DNA from: Rhodovarius lipocyclicus
GTDB taxonomy: Bacteria; Pseudomonadota; Alphaproteobacteria; Acetobacterales; Acetobacteraceae
NCBI RefSeq assembly: GCF_009900765.1
Contig: NZ_JAAABL010000013.1
Location: 17,836-81,835 of the forward strand
Reading direction: 5' to 3'
Length of the DNA: 64,000 nucleotides
Both the position numbers and the translations under genes were made by a program. The notes under the pieces are model-generated. The model worked only from the letters and a program-made list of their open reading frames with translations. It searched no databases and had not been told where the DNA came from. Shown here piece after piece: positions 52,557 to 63,287 of this stretch (its first letter is position 1; each line of letters starts with the position of its first letter).

Positions 52557-52775
52557 ATGTCCGCCACCACATTCTCCCCCGCTTCCGCGCCGGTCGCCAT
52601 CGCGCGCCCTGGCCGCGCCGCGGCCTTCTGGGAGAAGGCGAAGGCGCTGCTTGCCGAGCGCGCGACCCGCACGGAACTGGCGCAACTCGACGCGCACATG
52701 CTGCGCGACGTGGGCGTCCGCCCCGAGCAGAGCCGCGCCGTCGTGACGCGCGAACTGTGGGACATGCACGCCTAA
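52557..52775 (+). CDS. DUF1127 small protein
   Basis: 72 aa. The C-terminal ~40 residues (RATRTELAQLDAHMLRDVGV, RPEQSR) match the DUF1127/YjiS-like motif L..LD..MLRDIG. Small Arg-rich proteins of this group in Alphaproteobacteria have been linked to RNA and phosphate/carbon metabolism control. AAGGA lies about 8 nt before the start. It is divergent from LysR. Confidence 0.85.
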   Translation: MSATTFSPASAPVAIARPGRAAAFWEKAKALLAERATRTELAQLDAHMLRDVGVRPEQSRAVVTRELWDMHA

Positions 52776-52792
52776 AAAGCGGGCAGTCCAAT

Positions 52793-52821
52793 AAAAACCC
52801 CGGGGAATTGCTTCCCCGGGG
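52793..52821 (-). terminator. Intrinsic terminator of the symporter gene
   Basis: On the reverse strand CCCCGGGGAA-N4-TTCCCCGGGG (52821-52798) is followed by TTTTTA. This is a 10-bp perfect stem with a U-run, 27 nt beyond the symporter stop. It also lies downstream of the DUF1127 gene in the other direction but lacks a T-run there. Confidence 0.88.
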
Positions 52822-52848
52822 CCAGTGATCTCCAGGCTGTTATTGCCC

Positions 52849-54531
<1,683 letters not shown>

Positions 54532-54787
54532 GATTCCCCCTGGATCGCCGTGTGGTCACGGTGTTTTTTTGGACGCGGGGCTGATGCCCCTGAGCATTCA
54601 CACTGCGGATTGCGGCGTTGCGGCGCAAGTCAAATGTTGATGTAAAACCTGTCATTCATTTCCTGTGCGTCATCAATCTTCACAGGCGCCGGGGATGGCT
54701 TTGTCAAAAGCTGCACAGCACCATCCCGCCATCGACGGAATATTGCATTGCAGCACGACAGTTAAAACGGTTGCACGACTTCAGCGG
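54532..54787. other. 256-nt AT-richer spacer upstream of the symporter gene
   Basis: No supported gene. On the symporter strand AGGGGG lies just before the ATG, and the leader holds a short dyad CCGTG-N4-CACGG (about 54549-54562) next to a run of seven A. A TTGACA hexamer occurs near 54701-54706 on the reverse strand, but no convincing -10 box is paired with it. It presumably contains the symporter promoter. Confidence 0.4.
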
Positions 54788-55585
54788 TCAATGGCTGTGG
54801 GCCTCCGCCTCCCGCACCAGCAGCCGGGCGGCGCAGTCGCGCAGGGCATCGATATCCAGCAGCCGCACCTCATCGCGGTGGCGGCGGGCCACTTCGCGCA
54901 GCTGGGCCAGGCGTTCGGGGGCCTCCGCCCGGCGGCGCCAGGCGGGCGGCAGGCGCTGCTCGGCCAGGATGCGCGGCACGCAGCCCACCGGCGCCAGCGC
55001 CGCCAGCCGCAGCCACAAATCCCACGGCGCGGCCGCCCCCACCCCGGGGTCGAAGCCGCCCACCGCCCGCAGCAGGTCCGTGCGCGCCATGACGGTGGAG
55101 GTGCCGACGATCTCCTCGGAGAAGATGCGCGCCATCGCGTCATCCCCCAGCGTGAAGGCCAGGGTGCGGAAGCCGTGGCGCTGCGCGAAGCCACTGGCCA
55201 GGCTCAGCATGCCCAGCCGCTCCCGCCCGCCGCTGCCGATCATGCGGTAGTCGGTGAAGGAGAAGCCGAGTTCTGTCCGCGCCTGATGCAGCGCCAACTG
55301 CGCGGCCAGCTTGCCCGGCAGCCAGCGGTCGGCGGGGTTGAGGAAGGCCACCAGCGGCGCGCGCGCCACCTGCAGCGCCAGGTTGCGGGCGGCGTTCGGC
55401 CCCTGGTGATGGGCCTTCAGCACGACGATGCGCGGGTCATCGGGCACCTGCGCCGGCTCGCGCTCCGTCACCAGCAGGATCTCGGCCGCCGCGTAGGGGC
55501 CGATGCTCTGGATGGCCTGGCGCAACGCGACGGCGGTGCCGCTGGCCGGGACGATCACACTCACATCGGGGGAAGGGTGCAGCAT
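54788..55585 (-). CDS. Family 2 glycosyltransferase
   Basis: 265 aa. The GT-A nucleotide-sugar domain starts SPDVSVIVPASGTAVALRQA, with the later PNAARNLALQVARAPLVAFL and a diverged DxD region NPADRW (~97-102). The classical second Asp is replaced or shifted. EEIVGTSTVMARTDLLRAVG and GFDPGVGAAAPWDLWLRLA complete the GT2 pattern. Likely acts in surface-glycan assembly. The adjacent epimerase on the same strand supports sugar metabolism. Confidence 0.85.
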   Translation of the reverse strand: MLHPSPDVSVIVPASGTAVALRQAIQSIGPYAAAEILLVTEREPAQVPDDPRIVVLKAHHQGPNAARNLALQVARAPLVAFLNPADRWLPGKLAAQLALHQARTELGFSFTDYRMIGSGGRERLGMLSLASGFAQRHGFRTLAFTLGDDAMARIFSEEIVGTSTVMARTDLLRAVGGFDPGVGAAAPWDLWLRLAALAPVGCVPRILAEQRLPPAWRRRAEAPERLAQLREVARRHRDEVRLLDIDALRDCAARLLVREAEAHSH

Positions 55586-55638
55586 GGGCTTACTCCTGAA
55601 CTCCCGATGGGCATGGCAAGACGCGGGCCAGCCCGATT

Positions 55639-55703
55639 CGCAAATTGCAATGCGTTTTAAGCTCGCAATTTGCGAGAACTGGGTGCCTCCCTTCTGGCAC
55701 CCA
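55639..55703. promoter_or_regulatory. Nested inverted repeats between epimerase and GT2 genes
   Basis: CGCAAATTGC (55639-55648) pairs with GCAATTTGCG (55665-55674). A second dyad CTCGCAA-T-TTGCGAG occupies 55663-55677. TGGGTGCC (55680-55687) pairs with GGCACCCA (55696-55703). The last may be an epimerase terminator without a U-run. The first two look like a regulator site for the GT2 gene. Confidence 0.45.
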
Positions 55704-55741
55704 ATCCTGAACGTCCGGTTTCCCTTGGTTCGGGCCGAAAC

Positions 55742-56758
55742 TCAGGCCGCGTTCTTCGCCCGCTCGGCCTCCAGCCACTGGATCAGCCGCGTCAGCCCCT
55801 CGCGCATGCCCACCTTGGGCTCCCAGCCGATCGCGCGCCCGGCTTCCTTATGCACGATCTCGAAAGCCCCGCCCGAGGTCAGCCGCACCTTGCCCGGCGT
55901 CTCACCCTCGAATTCCGGCTCCGGCCCGCCGCCGGCGATGTCGGTCACCAGCCGCACCAGCTCCAGCGTCGAGATCGGCTCGGGCCCGGAGGTGTTCACC
56001 GCCACATCCGTCGCCCCGCTGCTGAAGGCCGCCGCATTGGCCCGCGCCAGGTCGCCGACATAGACGAAATGCTTGGTCTCGCTGCCGTCGCCGAACACCT
56101 TGGGCGGCCGGCCGGCGCGCACGGCGTCATAGGTCTCGATGATATAGAGCGCGTTGGCGGCGCGGTAATGCTGGCGCTCGCCATAGACGGTGGAATAGCG
56201 CAGCACGACGTAGTCCAGCCCGTGCTTGCGGTAGTAGTCGCGGCACAGCTGCTCCCCGATGATCTTGGTCGCGCCATACAGGATGGCCGCCGGCGGGGCA
56301 CCGGCGCTGTGGAAGGGCGTGCCCTCCACCAGCTCGCCCTTGATGCCCGGGCCATAGCCGTACACGGCGTTGGAGGAGGCGAAGACGAACTTCTTCACCC
56401 CGTTCACCCGCGCGGCCTCCAGCCCGTTCTGCACGCCGCGGATGTTCACATCCAGCCCCGTCCAGGCGTCGCGGTCCATGTTCAGCGTCATCAGGGCGGC
56501 CAGGTGCAGCACGCCGTCGCTGCCCTTGGTGGCCGCCAGCAGCTCCGGCAGGCGCATCACATCGGCGCGCACCACCTTCAGCCGGGGGTTGCCCAGCAGA
56601 TGGGCGATCGCGCCCTCTCCGGCGAAGGCGAAATTGTCCACCACGCGCACCTCGGCCGCGCCCTCGGCCAGCAGGTGCTCGGCGGTGGCCGAGCCCACCA
56701 GCGACGCGCCGCCGACAATGGTGAAGACATGCCCCTTGATGGGCAGTGATGCTGACAT
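55742..56758 (-). CDS. NAD-dependent epimerase/dehydratase (extended SDR)
   Basis: 338 aa. The Rossmann motif is FTIVGGASLVGSATAEHLLA (~12-31), a slightly altered GxxGxxG. ASSNAVYGYG carries the catalytic Ser region, and YGATKIIGEQLCRDYYRKHG carries the Tyr-x3-Lys. VVLRYSTVYGERQHYRAANA follows. These enzymes interconvert nucleotide sugars; the exact substrate is not determined. It sits upstream of the GT2 gene on the same strand. Confidence 0.9.
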   Translation of the reverse strand: MSASLPIKGHVFTIVGGASLVGSATAEHLLAEGAAEVRVVDNFAFAGEGAIAHLLGNPRLKVVRADVMRLPELLAATKGSDGVLHLAALMTLNMDRDAWTGLDVNIRGVQNGLEAARVNGVKKFVFASSNAVYGYGPGIKGELVEGTPFHSAGAPPAAILYGATKIIGEQLCRDYYRKHGLDYVVLRYSTVYGERQHYRAANALYIIETYDAVRAGRPPKVFGDGSETKHFVYVGDLARANAAAFSSGATDVAVNTSGPEPISTLELVRLVTDIAGGGPEPEFEGETPGKVRLTSGGAFEIVHKEAGRAIGWEPKVGMREGLTRLIQWLEAERAKNAA

Positions 56759-56897
56759 TGTTGATGTTCCTGGACGTTTCGGCCATCGGACCGCGCCCGC
56801 AACCCAGCGTCAAGCCAGGCGCGGGTATTGTGCTCTTGCACAAGACCGTCACGGGCCTAAAGAAATACTCCCGCTGCATTGCGAAAAGGGGCCCCGC

Positions 56898-57506
56898 ATG
56901 CCGCTCAATGCGCCTGTCGAGCGTGAACTTCTGCATCTGCGCGACATCGCGCTGCGCGGCTATCAGCGCGCCGATGGCCTGGTGGATATCGAAGCGCATC
57001 TGGTCGACACCAAGACCTACACCTTTCCCAACGTGGACCGGGGCGAGGTGAAGCCGGGCGAGCCGCTGCACGGCATGTGGCTGCGCCTGACCATCAACCT
57101 GGACCTGGAAATCGTCGCCTGCGAGGCATCGAGCGATTTCACCCCCTATGCGGTCTGCCCGCAAGCGGCGCCGAATTTCGCGCGGCTCGCCGGCCTCAAG
57201 ATCGGCGCCGGCTTCAACAAGGCGGTGAATGAGCGCGTGGGCGGCATCGTCGGCTGCACCCATCTGCGCGAGGTGCTGGCCCAGATGGCCACGGTCGCGT
57301 TCCAGACCACCTATTCCCTGCGCGACAAGCGCGCCCGCGCCCTGCGCGCCGCGGCCATCGAGGCCAATGGCGGCGTGGAGCCCCCGCGCGACACCGCGCG
57401 CAAGCCGGGGCTGATCGGCACCTGCCTGGCCTATTCGCCCACCAGCCCCGTGGTGCGCGGCCGCTGGCCGGAATGGGCCGAGGAAGAAGCCGAAGCCGAG
57501 GGCTGA
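56898..57506 (+). CDS. DUF2889 protein
   Basis: 202 aa. The DUF2889 pattern is clear: RELLHLRDIALRGYQRADGL, VDIEAHLVDTKTYTF, GEPLHGMWLRLTINLDLEI, and NERVGGIVGCTHLREVLAQM with its conserved Cys-Thr-His. The family is common in Proteobacteria, often near aromatic or acyl-CoA degradation genes, with no proven function. Its last 76 nt overlap the 3' end of the LysR gene on the other strand. Confidence 0.88.
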   Translation: MPLNAPVERELLHLRDIALRGYQRADGLVDIEAHLVDTKTYTFPNVDRGEVKPGEPLHGMWLRLTINLDLEIVACEASSDFTPYAVCPQAAPNFARLAGLKIGAGFNKAVNERVGGIVGCTHLREVLAQMATVAFQTTYSLRDKRARALRAAAIEANGGVEPPRDTARKPGLIGTCLAYSPTSPVVRGRWPEWAEEEAEAEG

Positions 57507-58369
57507 GCCTCGCTCAGCAGCCAGTCGCGGAAGGCCAGGAAGCCGGGTTCGGCCAGCCGCGCGGGGCGATAGACCAGATACCAGCCCTTGCCCTTCGGCA
57601 CCGCCTGGTCGAACGGCGCCGCCAGCCGCCCCGCCGCCAGATCATCATCGACATAGGGGCGGATGCCCATGGCCACGCCCAGCCCGTCCATCGCCGCCTG
57701 CAAGGCCTGACCGTAATACTCGAAGACCGGGCCCTGGGCGCGCAGTGCCGGCAGCCCGGCGGCGCGGGACCACAGCCCCCAATCCTCCGGCGCATGGGCC
57801 ACGCGCAGCAGGGTCTGCCGCGCCAGATCGGCGGGGGCGCTCAGCCGCCCGGCCAGGGCGGGCGCCATCACCGGCAGCAGGTCGGCGGGGAACAGGGGCG
57901 TCGCCTCCAGCCCCGGCCACTCGCCCTCACCCAGCCGCACCCCGGCGCTCCAGTTCTCGGAGAACGGCACCGTCTCCCCGCCCGTGGTGATGCGCAGCTC
58001 GATGCCCGGCAGGGCGCGTTGCAGCCCGCCCAGGCGCGGGATCAGCCAGCGGATGGCGAAGGTCGGCCCCACCCCCAGCGTGACCACCTGCGCGCCGCCC
58101 ATCTCGCGCACTTCCTCCGTCATCGCGGCCAGGCGGTCCAGCAGCTGCGTCAGCCCGGGGTGGTAGCGGGCGCCGGCGGGGGTCAGCGCCAGGCGGTTCG
58201 GCCCGCGCTCGAACAAGGGCAGGCCCAGGCGTTCCTCCAGCAGGCGCACCAGCCGGCTGATGGCGGCGGGCGAGACGTTCAGCTCAGCCGCCGCCGCCGC
58301 GAAGCCGCCGAGCCGCGCCGCGGCCTCGAAAGCGCGGATGCCGTTCAGGGAGGGGAGTTTGCGTGCCAT
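57431..58369 (-). CDS. LysR-family regulator (GcvA-like)
   Basis: 312 aa from the ATG at 58369 (MARKLPSLNGIRAFEAAARL), which matches the GcvA/AmpR-type N-terminus; an ATG at 58390 adds seven residues. The HTH continues NVSPAAISRLVRLLEERLGL. The effector domain begins near VVTLGVGPTFAIRWLIPRLG. It is divergent from the TauE/SafE gene with a GCAT-N6-ATGC dyad at 58387-58400 between them. The unusual C-terminal Ser-rich tail runs antiparallel into the DUF2889 gene. Confidence 0.9.
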   Translation of the reverse strand: MARKLPSLNGIRAFEAAARLGGFAAAAAELNVSPAAISRLVRLLEERLGLPLFERGPNRLALTPAGARYHPGLTQLLDRLAAMTEEVREMGGAQVVTLGVGPTFAIRWLIPRLGGLQRALPGIELRITTGGETVPFSENWSAGVRLGEGEWPGLEATPLFPADLLPVMAPALAGRLSAPADLARQTLLRVAHAPEDWGLWSRAAGLPALRAQGPVFEYYGQALQAAMDGLGVAMGIRPYVDDDLAAGRLAAPFDQAVPKGKGWYLVYRPARLAEPGFLAFRDWLLSEAQPSASASSSAHSGQRPRTTGLVGE

Positions 58370-58386
58370 CAGGAAAGCTGAGCCTA

Positions 58387-58400
58387 GCATGAGATAATGC
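58387..58400. promoter_or_regulatory. Small dyad in the LysR-TauE/SafE divergent promoter
   Basis: GCAT-GAGATA-ATGC, in an 82-nt intergenic region. Plausible LysR contact site. It supports the shorter LysR start, since the longer one would overlap the dyad. Confidence 0.35.
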
Positions 58401-58451
58401 GTTTTGCCCGCGCTTTCCGATCAGGGCATTGGGCGGGAAAAGGAGTGCCCG

Positions 58452-59204
58452 ATGCCGCTTGCCACCGCCGTTCTGCTGATCCTGGCCATGGTCGGAACCT
58501 CCTTCCTGTCGGGCATTTTCGGCATGGCGGGCGGGCTGGTGCTGGTGGGCATCTTGCTGGCGCTGCTGCCGCTGCCGGATGCGATGGCGCTGCACGCGGT
58601 CACGCAGCTGTCCTCCAACGGGTGGCGGGCGGCGGCCTGGATCCAATACGTGCGCTGGCGCGCCCTGGGCGGCTATGCGCTGGGCTGCGGCGTGGCCCTG
58701 CTGGGCTGGGCCATGTTCCGCTACGTGCCGGAAAAGCCGGTGGCGCTGCTGCTGCTGGGCGTCAGCCCCTTTGTGGTGAAGCTGCTGCCCCGCCAGTTCC
58801 AGCCCGACGCCGAACGCCCCCTGCACGGCCTGCTCTACGGCGCCGCCTGCATGACGCTGATGCTGCTGACCGGCGTGGCCGGCCCGTTGCTGGACCGCTT
58901 CTTCCTGGGCGGCACGCTGGAGCGGCGGCAGATCGTCGCCACCAAATCCGTCTGCCAGGTGTTCGGGCACGCGGCGAAACTGCTGTATTTCGGCGGGCTG
59001 ATCGACCAGGCTGGGGCACTGGACCCGGTGCTGGCGGTGGCCGCCATCCTGGCCTCCATGGCCGGCACCTTCCTGGCCCGCCCGGTGCTGGAGGCGATGA
59101 GCGACACCACCTATCGCCGCTGGGCCGGGCGCATTGTCGTGACCATCAGCCTGGCCTTCATCGCGCAAGGCTGCTGGCTGCTGCTGCAGGAGAAACTGGC
59201 ATGA
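58452..59204 (+). CDS. TauE/SafE (TSUP) family inner-membrane exporter
   Basis: 250 aa with seven to eight hydrophobic helices. SFLSGIFGMAGGLVLVGILL (~18-37) is the TSUP repeat motif, and the second-half counterpart is QIVATKSVCQVFGHAAKLLY. Members export sulfite, sulfoacetate or other small anions. GGAGTGCCCG precedes the ATG. Its stop overlaps the start of the next small gene (ATGA), and it is divergent from LysR, its likely regulator. Confidence 0.9.
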   Translation: MPLATAVLLILAMVGTSFLSGIFGMAGGLVLVGILLALLPLPDAMALHAVTQLSSNGWRAAAWIQYVRWRALGGYALGCGVALLGWAMFRYVPEKPVALLLLGVSPFVVKLLPRQFQPDAERPLHGLLYGAACMTLMLLTGVAGPLLDRFFLGGTLERRQIVATKSVCQVFGHAAKLLYFGGLIDQAGALDPVLAVAAILASMAGTFLARPVLEAMSDTTYRRWAGRIVVTISLAFIAQGCWLLLQEKLA

Positions 59205-59464
59205 CACCGCTCGCCCCCGAACCACCGCTCGCCCCCGAACCGCTGATGCTGGACCTGGTGGCCTTCGTGGCCATCACCCCCCGCCCCTACGCCGAGGTGC
59301 TGGACGCCTGGCGCACCAGCTGCCCCCGCCTGACCGTGTGGGAAGACACGGTGGACGCCGGCATGGTCGCCTGCGAGGCCGATGGCCAGGGCGGCCTGCG
59401 CGTGGTGGCGACGGAGAAAGGCCGGCTCGCGCTGGAACGGAGGCAAGGGCGGGCGGGGAAGTAG
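59201..59464 (+). CDS. Conserved-looking small hypothetical protein
   Basis: 87 aa, coupled to the TauE/SafE gene by a 4-nt overlap. After a PEPPLAPEP leader it contains FVAITPRPYAEVLDAWRTSC, PRLTVWEDTVDAGMVACEAD and VVATEKGRLALERR, which together look like a compact winged-helix-sized fold. I do not recognise a named family. Coupling suggests a role with the exporter, which is inference. Confidence 0.65.
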   Translation: MTPLAPEPPLAPEPLMLDLVAFVAITPRPYAEVLDAWRTSCPRLTVWEDTVDAGMVACEADGQGGLRVVATEKGRLALERRQGRAGK

Positions 59465-59466
59465 CC

Positions 59467-59484
59467 CCAGGGGACGGAGCCCCT
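59467..59484. terminator. Short GC hairpin after the TauE/SafE operon
   Basis: CAGGGG-N6-CCCCTG three nt after the stop; no T-run. Part of the recurrent GC-hairpin pattern. Confidence 0.35.
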
Positions 59485-59622
59485 GACGGCTCCTCCCGTG
59501 CGTGCAAGCCCCATTCCCGTACCTCTACCATCTCGCATCCGCGAAGCCAGATCCGGCCGCGTGCTTTCGCCCATGCCCTGTGCCGTGCAACAAATGCAAT
59601 GAACCTCGCGCCCGCGGCGCAA

Positions 59623-59634
59623 CTTGCATGCAAG
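59623..59634. promoter_or_regulatory. 12-bp palindrome upstream of maeB
   Basis: CTTGCATGCAAG ends 14 nt before the maeB ATG, with GTGCAACAAATGCAA a short way upstream. A TTGC/GCAA dyad this close to the start suggests a repressor site controlling the malic enzyme. The regulator is not identified. Confidence 0.45.
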
Positions 59635-59648
59635 AGATCCCGATCATC

Positions 59649-61943
59649 ATGGACGACACCCGCAATACCCCTGTGCCCGATACGCGCACGGCCCGTGTGA
59701 CCGCCGAGGAAGCGCTGGCCATGCATGCGGAGGGCCGGCCGGGAAAGCTGGAAATCCGCCTGACCAAGCCGCTCATCACGGCGCGCGACCTCTCGCTGGC
59801 TTATTCGCCCGGCGTGGCCGAGCCCTGCCTGCGCATCGCGGAAAACCCGTCGCTGGCCTATGACTACACGTCCAAGGGCAATTTCGTCGCCGTGATTTCC
59901 AACGGCACGGCGGTGCTGGGCCTGGGCAATCTGGGCGCGCTGGCCTCCAAGCCGGTGATGGAGGGCAAGGTCGCCCTGTTCAAGCGCTTCGCCGATGTGG
60001 ACGGCATCGACCTGTGCGTGGACACCGAGGACGCGGGCGAGTTCATCAACGCGGTGAAGTACCTCGCCCCCAGCTTCGGCGGCATCAACCTTGAGGACAT
60101 CAAGGCCCCCGAGTGCTTCGAGATCGAGCAGCGCCTGCGGGAGATCATGGACATCCCGGTGTTCCATGACGACCAGCACGGCACCGCCATCGTCGCCGCC
60201 GCCGGCCTGATCAACGCCTGCCACCTGACCGGCCGTGTGCTGGCCGACACGCGCCTGGTCATCAACGGCGCCGGTGCCGCCGCCATCGCCTGCGCCGAGC
60301 TGGTGAAGGCGCTGGGCATCCGCCCCGAAAACCTGATCATGTGCGACACCAAGGGCGTCATCTATCGTGGCCGCACCGAGGGCATGAACCAGTGGAAGTC
60401 CGGCCACGCCGTGGCCACCACCGCCCGCAGCCTGACCGACGCGCTGGACGGCGCCGACGTGTTCCTGGGCCTGTCGGTGAAGGGGTCCCTGACGCCCGAG
60501 ATGATGCGCCGCATGGCGCCCAACCCCATCATCTTCGCGATGGCCAACCCGGACCCGGAGATCACGCCCGAGGAAGCCCGCGCCGTGCGCCCGGACGCCA
60601 TCGTGGCCACCGGCCGCAGCGACTATCCGAACCAGGTCAACAATGTCCTGTGCTTCCCGTTCATGTTCCGCGGCGCGCTGGACGTGCGCGCGCGCACCAT
60701 CAATGAAGCGATGAAGGTCGCCGCCGCCCACGCCCTGGCGCAGCTGGCGCGGGAGGAAGTGCCGGAGGAAGTGGCGCGCTCCGGCACCGGCCGGCGCCTG
60801 GCCTTCGGCCCGGAATACATCATCCCCAACGCCTTCGACCCGCGCCTGATCAGCCGCGTGCCGGTGGCCGTCGCCAAGGCCGCGATGGAAAGCGGCGTGG
60901 CCCAGCGCCCGATCGCGGACCTCGCGCGCTATGCCCGTGAGCTGAACCTGCGGCTGGACGCCGCGGCCAACGCGCTGGAGACCATCCATGAGGCGGTGCG
61001 CGAAAACCCCCGCCGCGTCGTCTTCGCCGAGGGCGAGGAGGAGCGCATCATCCGCGCCGCCATCGGCTTCGCCAATGCGGGGCTGGGCACCGCCGTGCTG
61101 GTGGGGCGCGAGGAGCGGATCGGCGCCGTGGTGGCCGCCCTCGGCATCGGCCTGCCGCCGGGGGTGGAGGTGATCAACGCCCGCCTGTCCGGCCACACCA
61201 CGCGCTATGCCGAATGGCTGTACGCCAAGCGCCAGCGCGAGGGCTTCCTGTTCCGCGACTGCCAGCGGCTGGTGAACCAGGACCGCAACGTCTTCGCCGC
61301 CTGCATGGTGGCGATGGGCGACGCGGACGCGCTGGTGACGGGTGAGACGCGCAGCTTCTCCGTGGCGCTCGAAGGCGTGCGCATGGCCATCGACCCCACC
61401 CCGGGCAAGGTGCTGTTCGGCCTGACCATGATGGTCGCCCGCCGCTCCGGCACCGTGCTGGTGGCGGACACCGCCATCCATGAACGCCCGGACGCCGCCA
61501 CCCTGGCCCAGATCGCGCGCGACGCGGCCGCCGCCGCCCGGCGCTTCGGTCTGGTGCCGCGCGTGGCGTTCCTGTCCTTCTCCACCTTCGGGGACCCGAA
61601 GGGCAGCATCCCCGGCAGCGTGCGCGACGCCGTGAAACTGCTGGACGCGGAAAAGCCCGACTTCGAATACGACGGCGAAATGGCGGCCGACGTGGCCCTG
61701 AACCCGAAGCTGCGCGGCGCACTGTACCCGTTCTGCCGGCTGACCGGGCCCGCCAACGTGCTGGTCATGCCCGGCCTGCACGCGGCCCATATCCTGACCA
61801 AGGCCGTGCCGCACCTGACCAGTGCCACCACCATCGGCCCCGTGCTGGTGGGGCTGGAAAAGCCGGTGCAGATCGTGCCGATGCAACTGGGCGTGAGCCA
61901 GCTGCTGGATATGGCGAGCGTGGCGGCTTACCAGTCGCTCTGA
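59649..61943 (+). CDS. maeB: NADP-dependent malic enzyme with phosphotransacetylase-like domain
   Basis: 764 aa. It oxidatively decarboxylates malate to pyruvate, giving NADPH. The malic domain spans ~1-430: [51 protein letters not shown] (metal ligands) and the Rossmann part [20 protein letters not shown]. Residues ~440-760 are a PTA_PTB domain ([37 protein letters not shown]). In known MaeB proteins this domain is regulatory and binds acetyl-CoA. A start at 59628 is possible but gives no better match. Confidence 0.96.
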   Translation: MDDTRNTPVPDTRTARVTAEEALAMHAEGRPGKLEIRLTKPLITARDLSLAYSPGVAEPCLRIAENPSLAYDYTSKGNFVAVISNGTAVLGLGNLGALASKPVMEGKVALFKRFADVDGIDLCVDTEDAGEFINAVKYLAPSFGGINLEDIKAPECFEIEQRLREIMDIPVFHDDQHGTAIVAAAGLINACHLTGRVLADTRLVINGAGAAAIACAELVKALGIRPENLIMCDTKGVIYRGRTEGMNQWKSGHAVATTARSLTDALDGADVFLGLSVKGSLTPEMMRRMAPNPIIFAMANPDPEITPEEARAVRPDAIVATGRSDYPNQVNNVLCFPFMFRGALDVRARTINEAMKVAAAHALAQLAREEVPEEVARSGTGRRLAFGPEYIIPNAFDPRLISRVPVAVAKAAMESGVAQRPIADLARYARELNLRLDAAANALETIHEAVRENPRRVVFAEGEEERIIRAAIGFANAGLGTAVLVGREERIGAVVAALGIGLPPGVEVINARLSGHTTRYAEWLYAKRQREGFLFRDCQRLVNQDRNVFAACMVAMGDADALVTGETRSFSVALEGVRMAIDPTPGKVLFGLTMMVARRSGTVLVADTAIHERPDAATLAQIARDAAAAARRFGLVPRVAFLSFSTFGDPKGSIPGSVRDAVKLLDAEKPDFEYDGEMAADVALNPKLRGALYPFCRLTGPANVLVMPGLHAAHILTKAVPHLTSATTIGPVLVGLEKPVQIVPMQLGVSQLLDMASVAAYQSL

Positions 61944-61949
61944 AGCGCG

Positions 61950-62182
61950 AGAGGGGCTTCGCCCCCCTCGACCCCCCCACCAAGGGCTCTGCCCTTGGAA
62001 CCCGCCAGGAGCCGAAAGGCCCCTGGACCCCAGGAGTTTGGCGCTGATCCTGGGCAGGTATTTCTTATTGATTTTAATAATGAAAATGGCGCCCCACCTG
62101 CCAAGGTAAGGCGCCAATTCATGGGTTCAAAGGGTTGCTACAACCCTTTGCGGGGGTCCAGGGGGCGGAGCCCCTTGGCCTT
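61950..62182 (-). repeat. Dispersed intergenic element, copy E (inverted relative to D)
   Basis: Between the convergent maeB and the Bug gene. It contains GAGGGGCTTCGCCCCCCTC, CAAGGGCTCTGCCCTTGG and GGAGCCGAAAGGCCCCTGG. The AT core TTTCTTATTGATTTTAATAA follows at 62061-62080. The inverted repeat TGGCGCCCC...GGCGCCA comes next, then CAAAGGGTTGCTACAACCC. The 62061-62156 stretch is the reverse complement of 49865-49960 with two differences by eye. Confidence 0.9.
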
Positions 62183-62196
62183 TTCCCCCTGGGCCT

Positions 62197-63162
62197 TCAA
62201 TCCAGCCGCACATTCGCCGCCCTGACCACGGGCGTCCACCGCTCATATTCCTGCCGCACGAAGTCGTCTGTTCCGGCGGGTCCGGTCCAGATGGCTTCGC
62301 TGGCGATGTCGATCAGGCGTTGTTTCACGTTGGTTGAGTCCAGCGCTTCCTTGATGCCTTCCGCCAGGGCTTCCAGCACTGGGGCGGGTGTGCCGCGCGG
62401 CATGAAGGCGCCGGTCCAGCTGCGCACCGCGTAGTTCTCGATGCCTTGTTCGGTCACGGTCGGCAGGTCTGGCCGCAGGGCCACGCGGGCCGCGGTGCAC
62501 ACGGCCAGGATGCGTGCGCGCCCTGCCGCGGCTGGCGGTGCCACGGTGGGCAGGTTCATGAAGCACAGCTTCACGTTGCCCGCGATCAGGTCCGTGATGG
62601 CCTGCCCGCCGCCGCGATAGGGCACATGGGTCATATCCAGCCCCGTGCGCAGGCGGAACAGTTCGCCCGCCAGGTGGTTGGAGGTACCGACACCCGAGGA
62701 GCCATAGGACACCCCGGTCGGCTGCGCGCGGATCCAGGCGATCAGTTCCTGGATATTGGTGACGGGGACGGAGGGGTGGACGGCGACCACATTGGGCACG
62801 TCCGTCAGCATGGAGACGCCGCTGAACGCCTCCCGCGCGTCATAGCCGAGCTCGGCCGAGGCCAGCGGGTGGAACAGGTGGTTGGAGGCGGAGGAGATCA
62901 GCACCGTCTGCCCATCCGGCCGGGCGCGGGCCACCAGCGTCATGCCGACGGAGCCGCCGCCGCCCGCGCGGTTTTCCACCACGAAGGGTTGGCGGAACTT
63001 CGCCTCCAGCGTCGGCGTCAGCAGGCGGGCGACCACGTCGTTCGAGCCGCCGGCGGCATAGGGTACGATCATGGTGACGGGGCGGCTGGGCCAGCCTTGC
63101 GCGAAAGCGGGGGCAGCCAGCGCCGCCACCGGCGCGGCCAAAAGGGCGCGACGGGTGCTCAT
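62197..63162 (-). CDS. Bug/TctC-family periplasmic substrate-binding protein
   Basis: 321 aa. Start MSTRRALLAAPVAALAAPAF gives a signal peptide cut near AFAQ; an upstream ATG at 63210 would bury it. The core has PVTMIVPYAAGGSNDVVARL, VENRAGGGGSVGMTLVARAR, DGQTVLISSASNHLFHP and THVPYRGGGQAITDLIAGNV, all standard Bug features. No TctA/TctB genes are nearby. It differs clearly from the 31.7-kb paralog, so the two probably bind different ligands. Confidence 0.93.
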   Translation of the reverse strand: MSTRRALLAAPVAALAAPAFAQGWPSRPVTMIVPYAAGGSNDVVARLLTPTLEAKFRQPFVVENRAGGGGSVGMTLVARARPDGQTVLISSASNHLFHPLASAELGYDAREAFSGVSMLTDVPNVVAVHPSVPVTNIQELIAWIRAQPTGVSYGSSGVGTSNHLAGELFRLRTGLDMTHVPYRGGGQAITDLIAGNVKLCFMNLPTVAPPAAAGRARILAVCTAARVALRPDLPTVTEQGIENYAVRSWTGAFMPRGTPAPVLEALAEGIKEALDSTNVKQRLIDIASEAIWTGPAGTDDFVRQEYERWTPVVRAANVRLD

Positions 63163-63287
63163 CGGATGTTTCCTCGATATGATTCTGCACCGATCTATGC
63201 CTGGGATCACGCTTTCTTGCCAGCGGCGTTTGGCATGTTGCGCGTGCGAGGCTAATAGAACTTCTGCGGGTAGCTGGAGGCTTTGTG

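Noticed and set aside
54549..54574. Dyad CCGTG-N4-CACGG followed by a T-run, looking like a forward terminator
   Set aside because: No forward gene ends here. It lies in the leader of the reverse-strand symporter gene, and the stem is only 5 bp.
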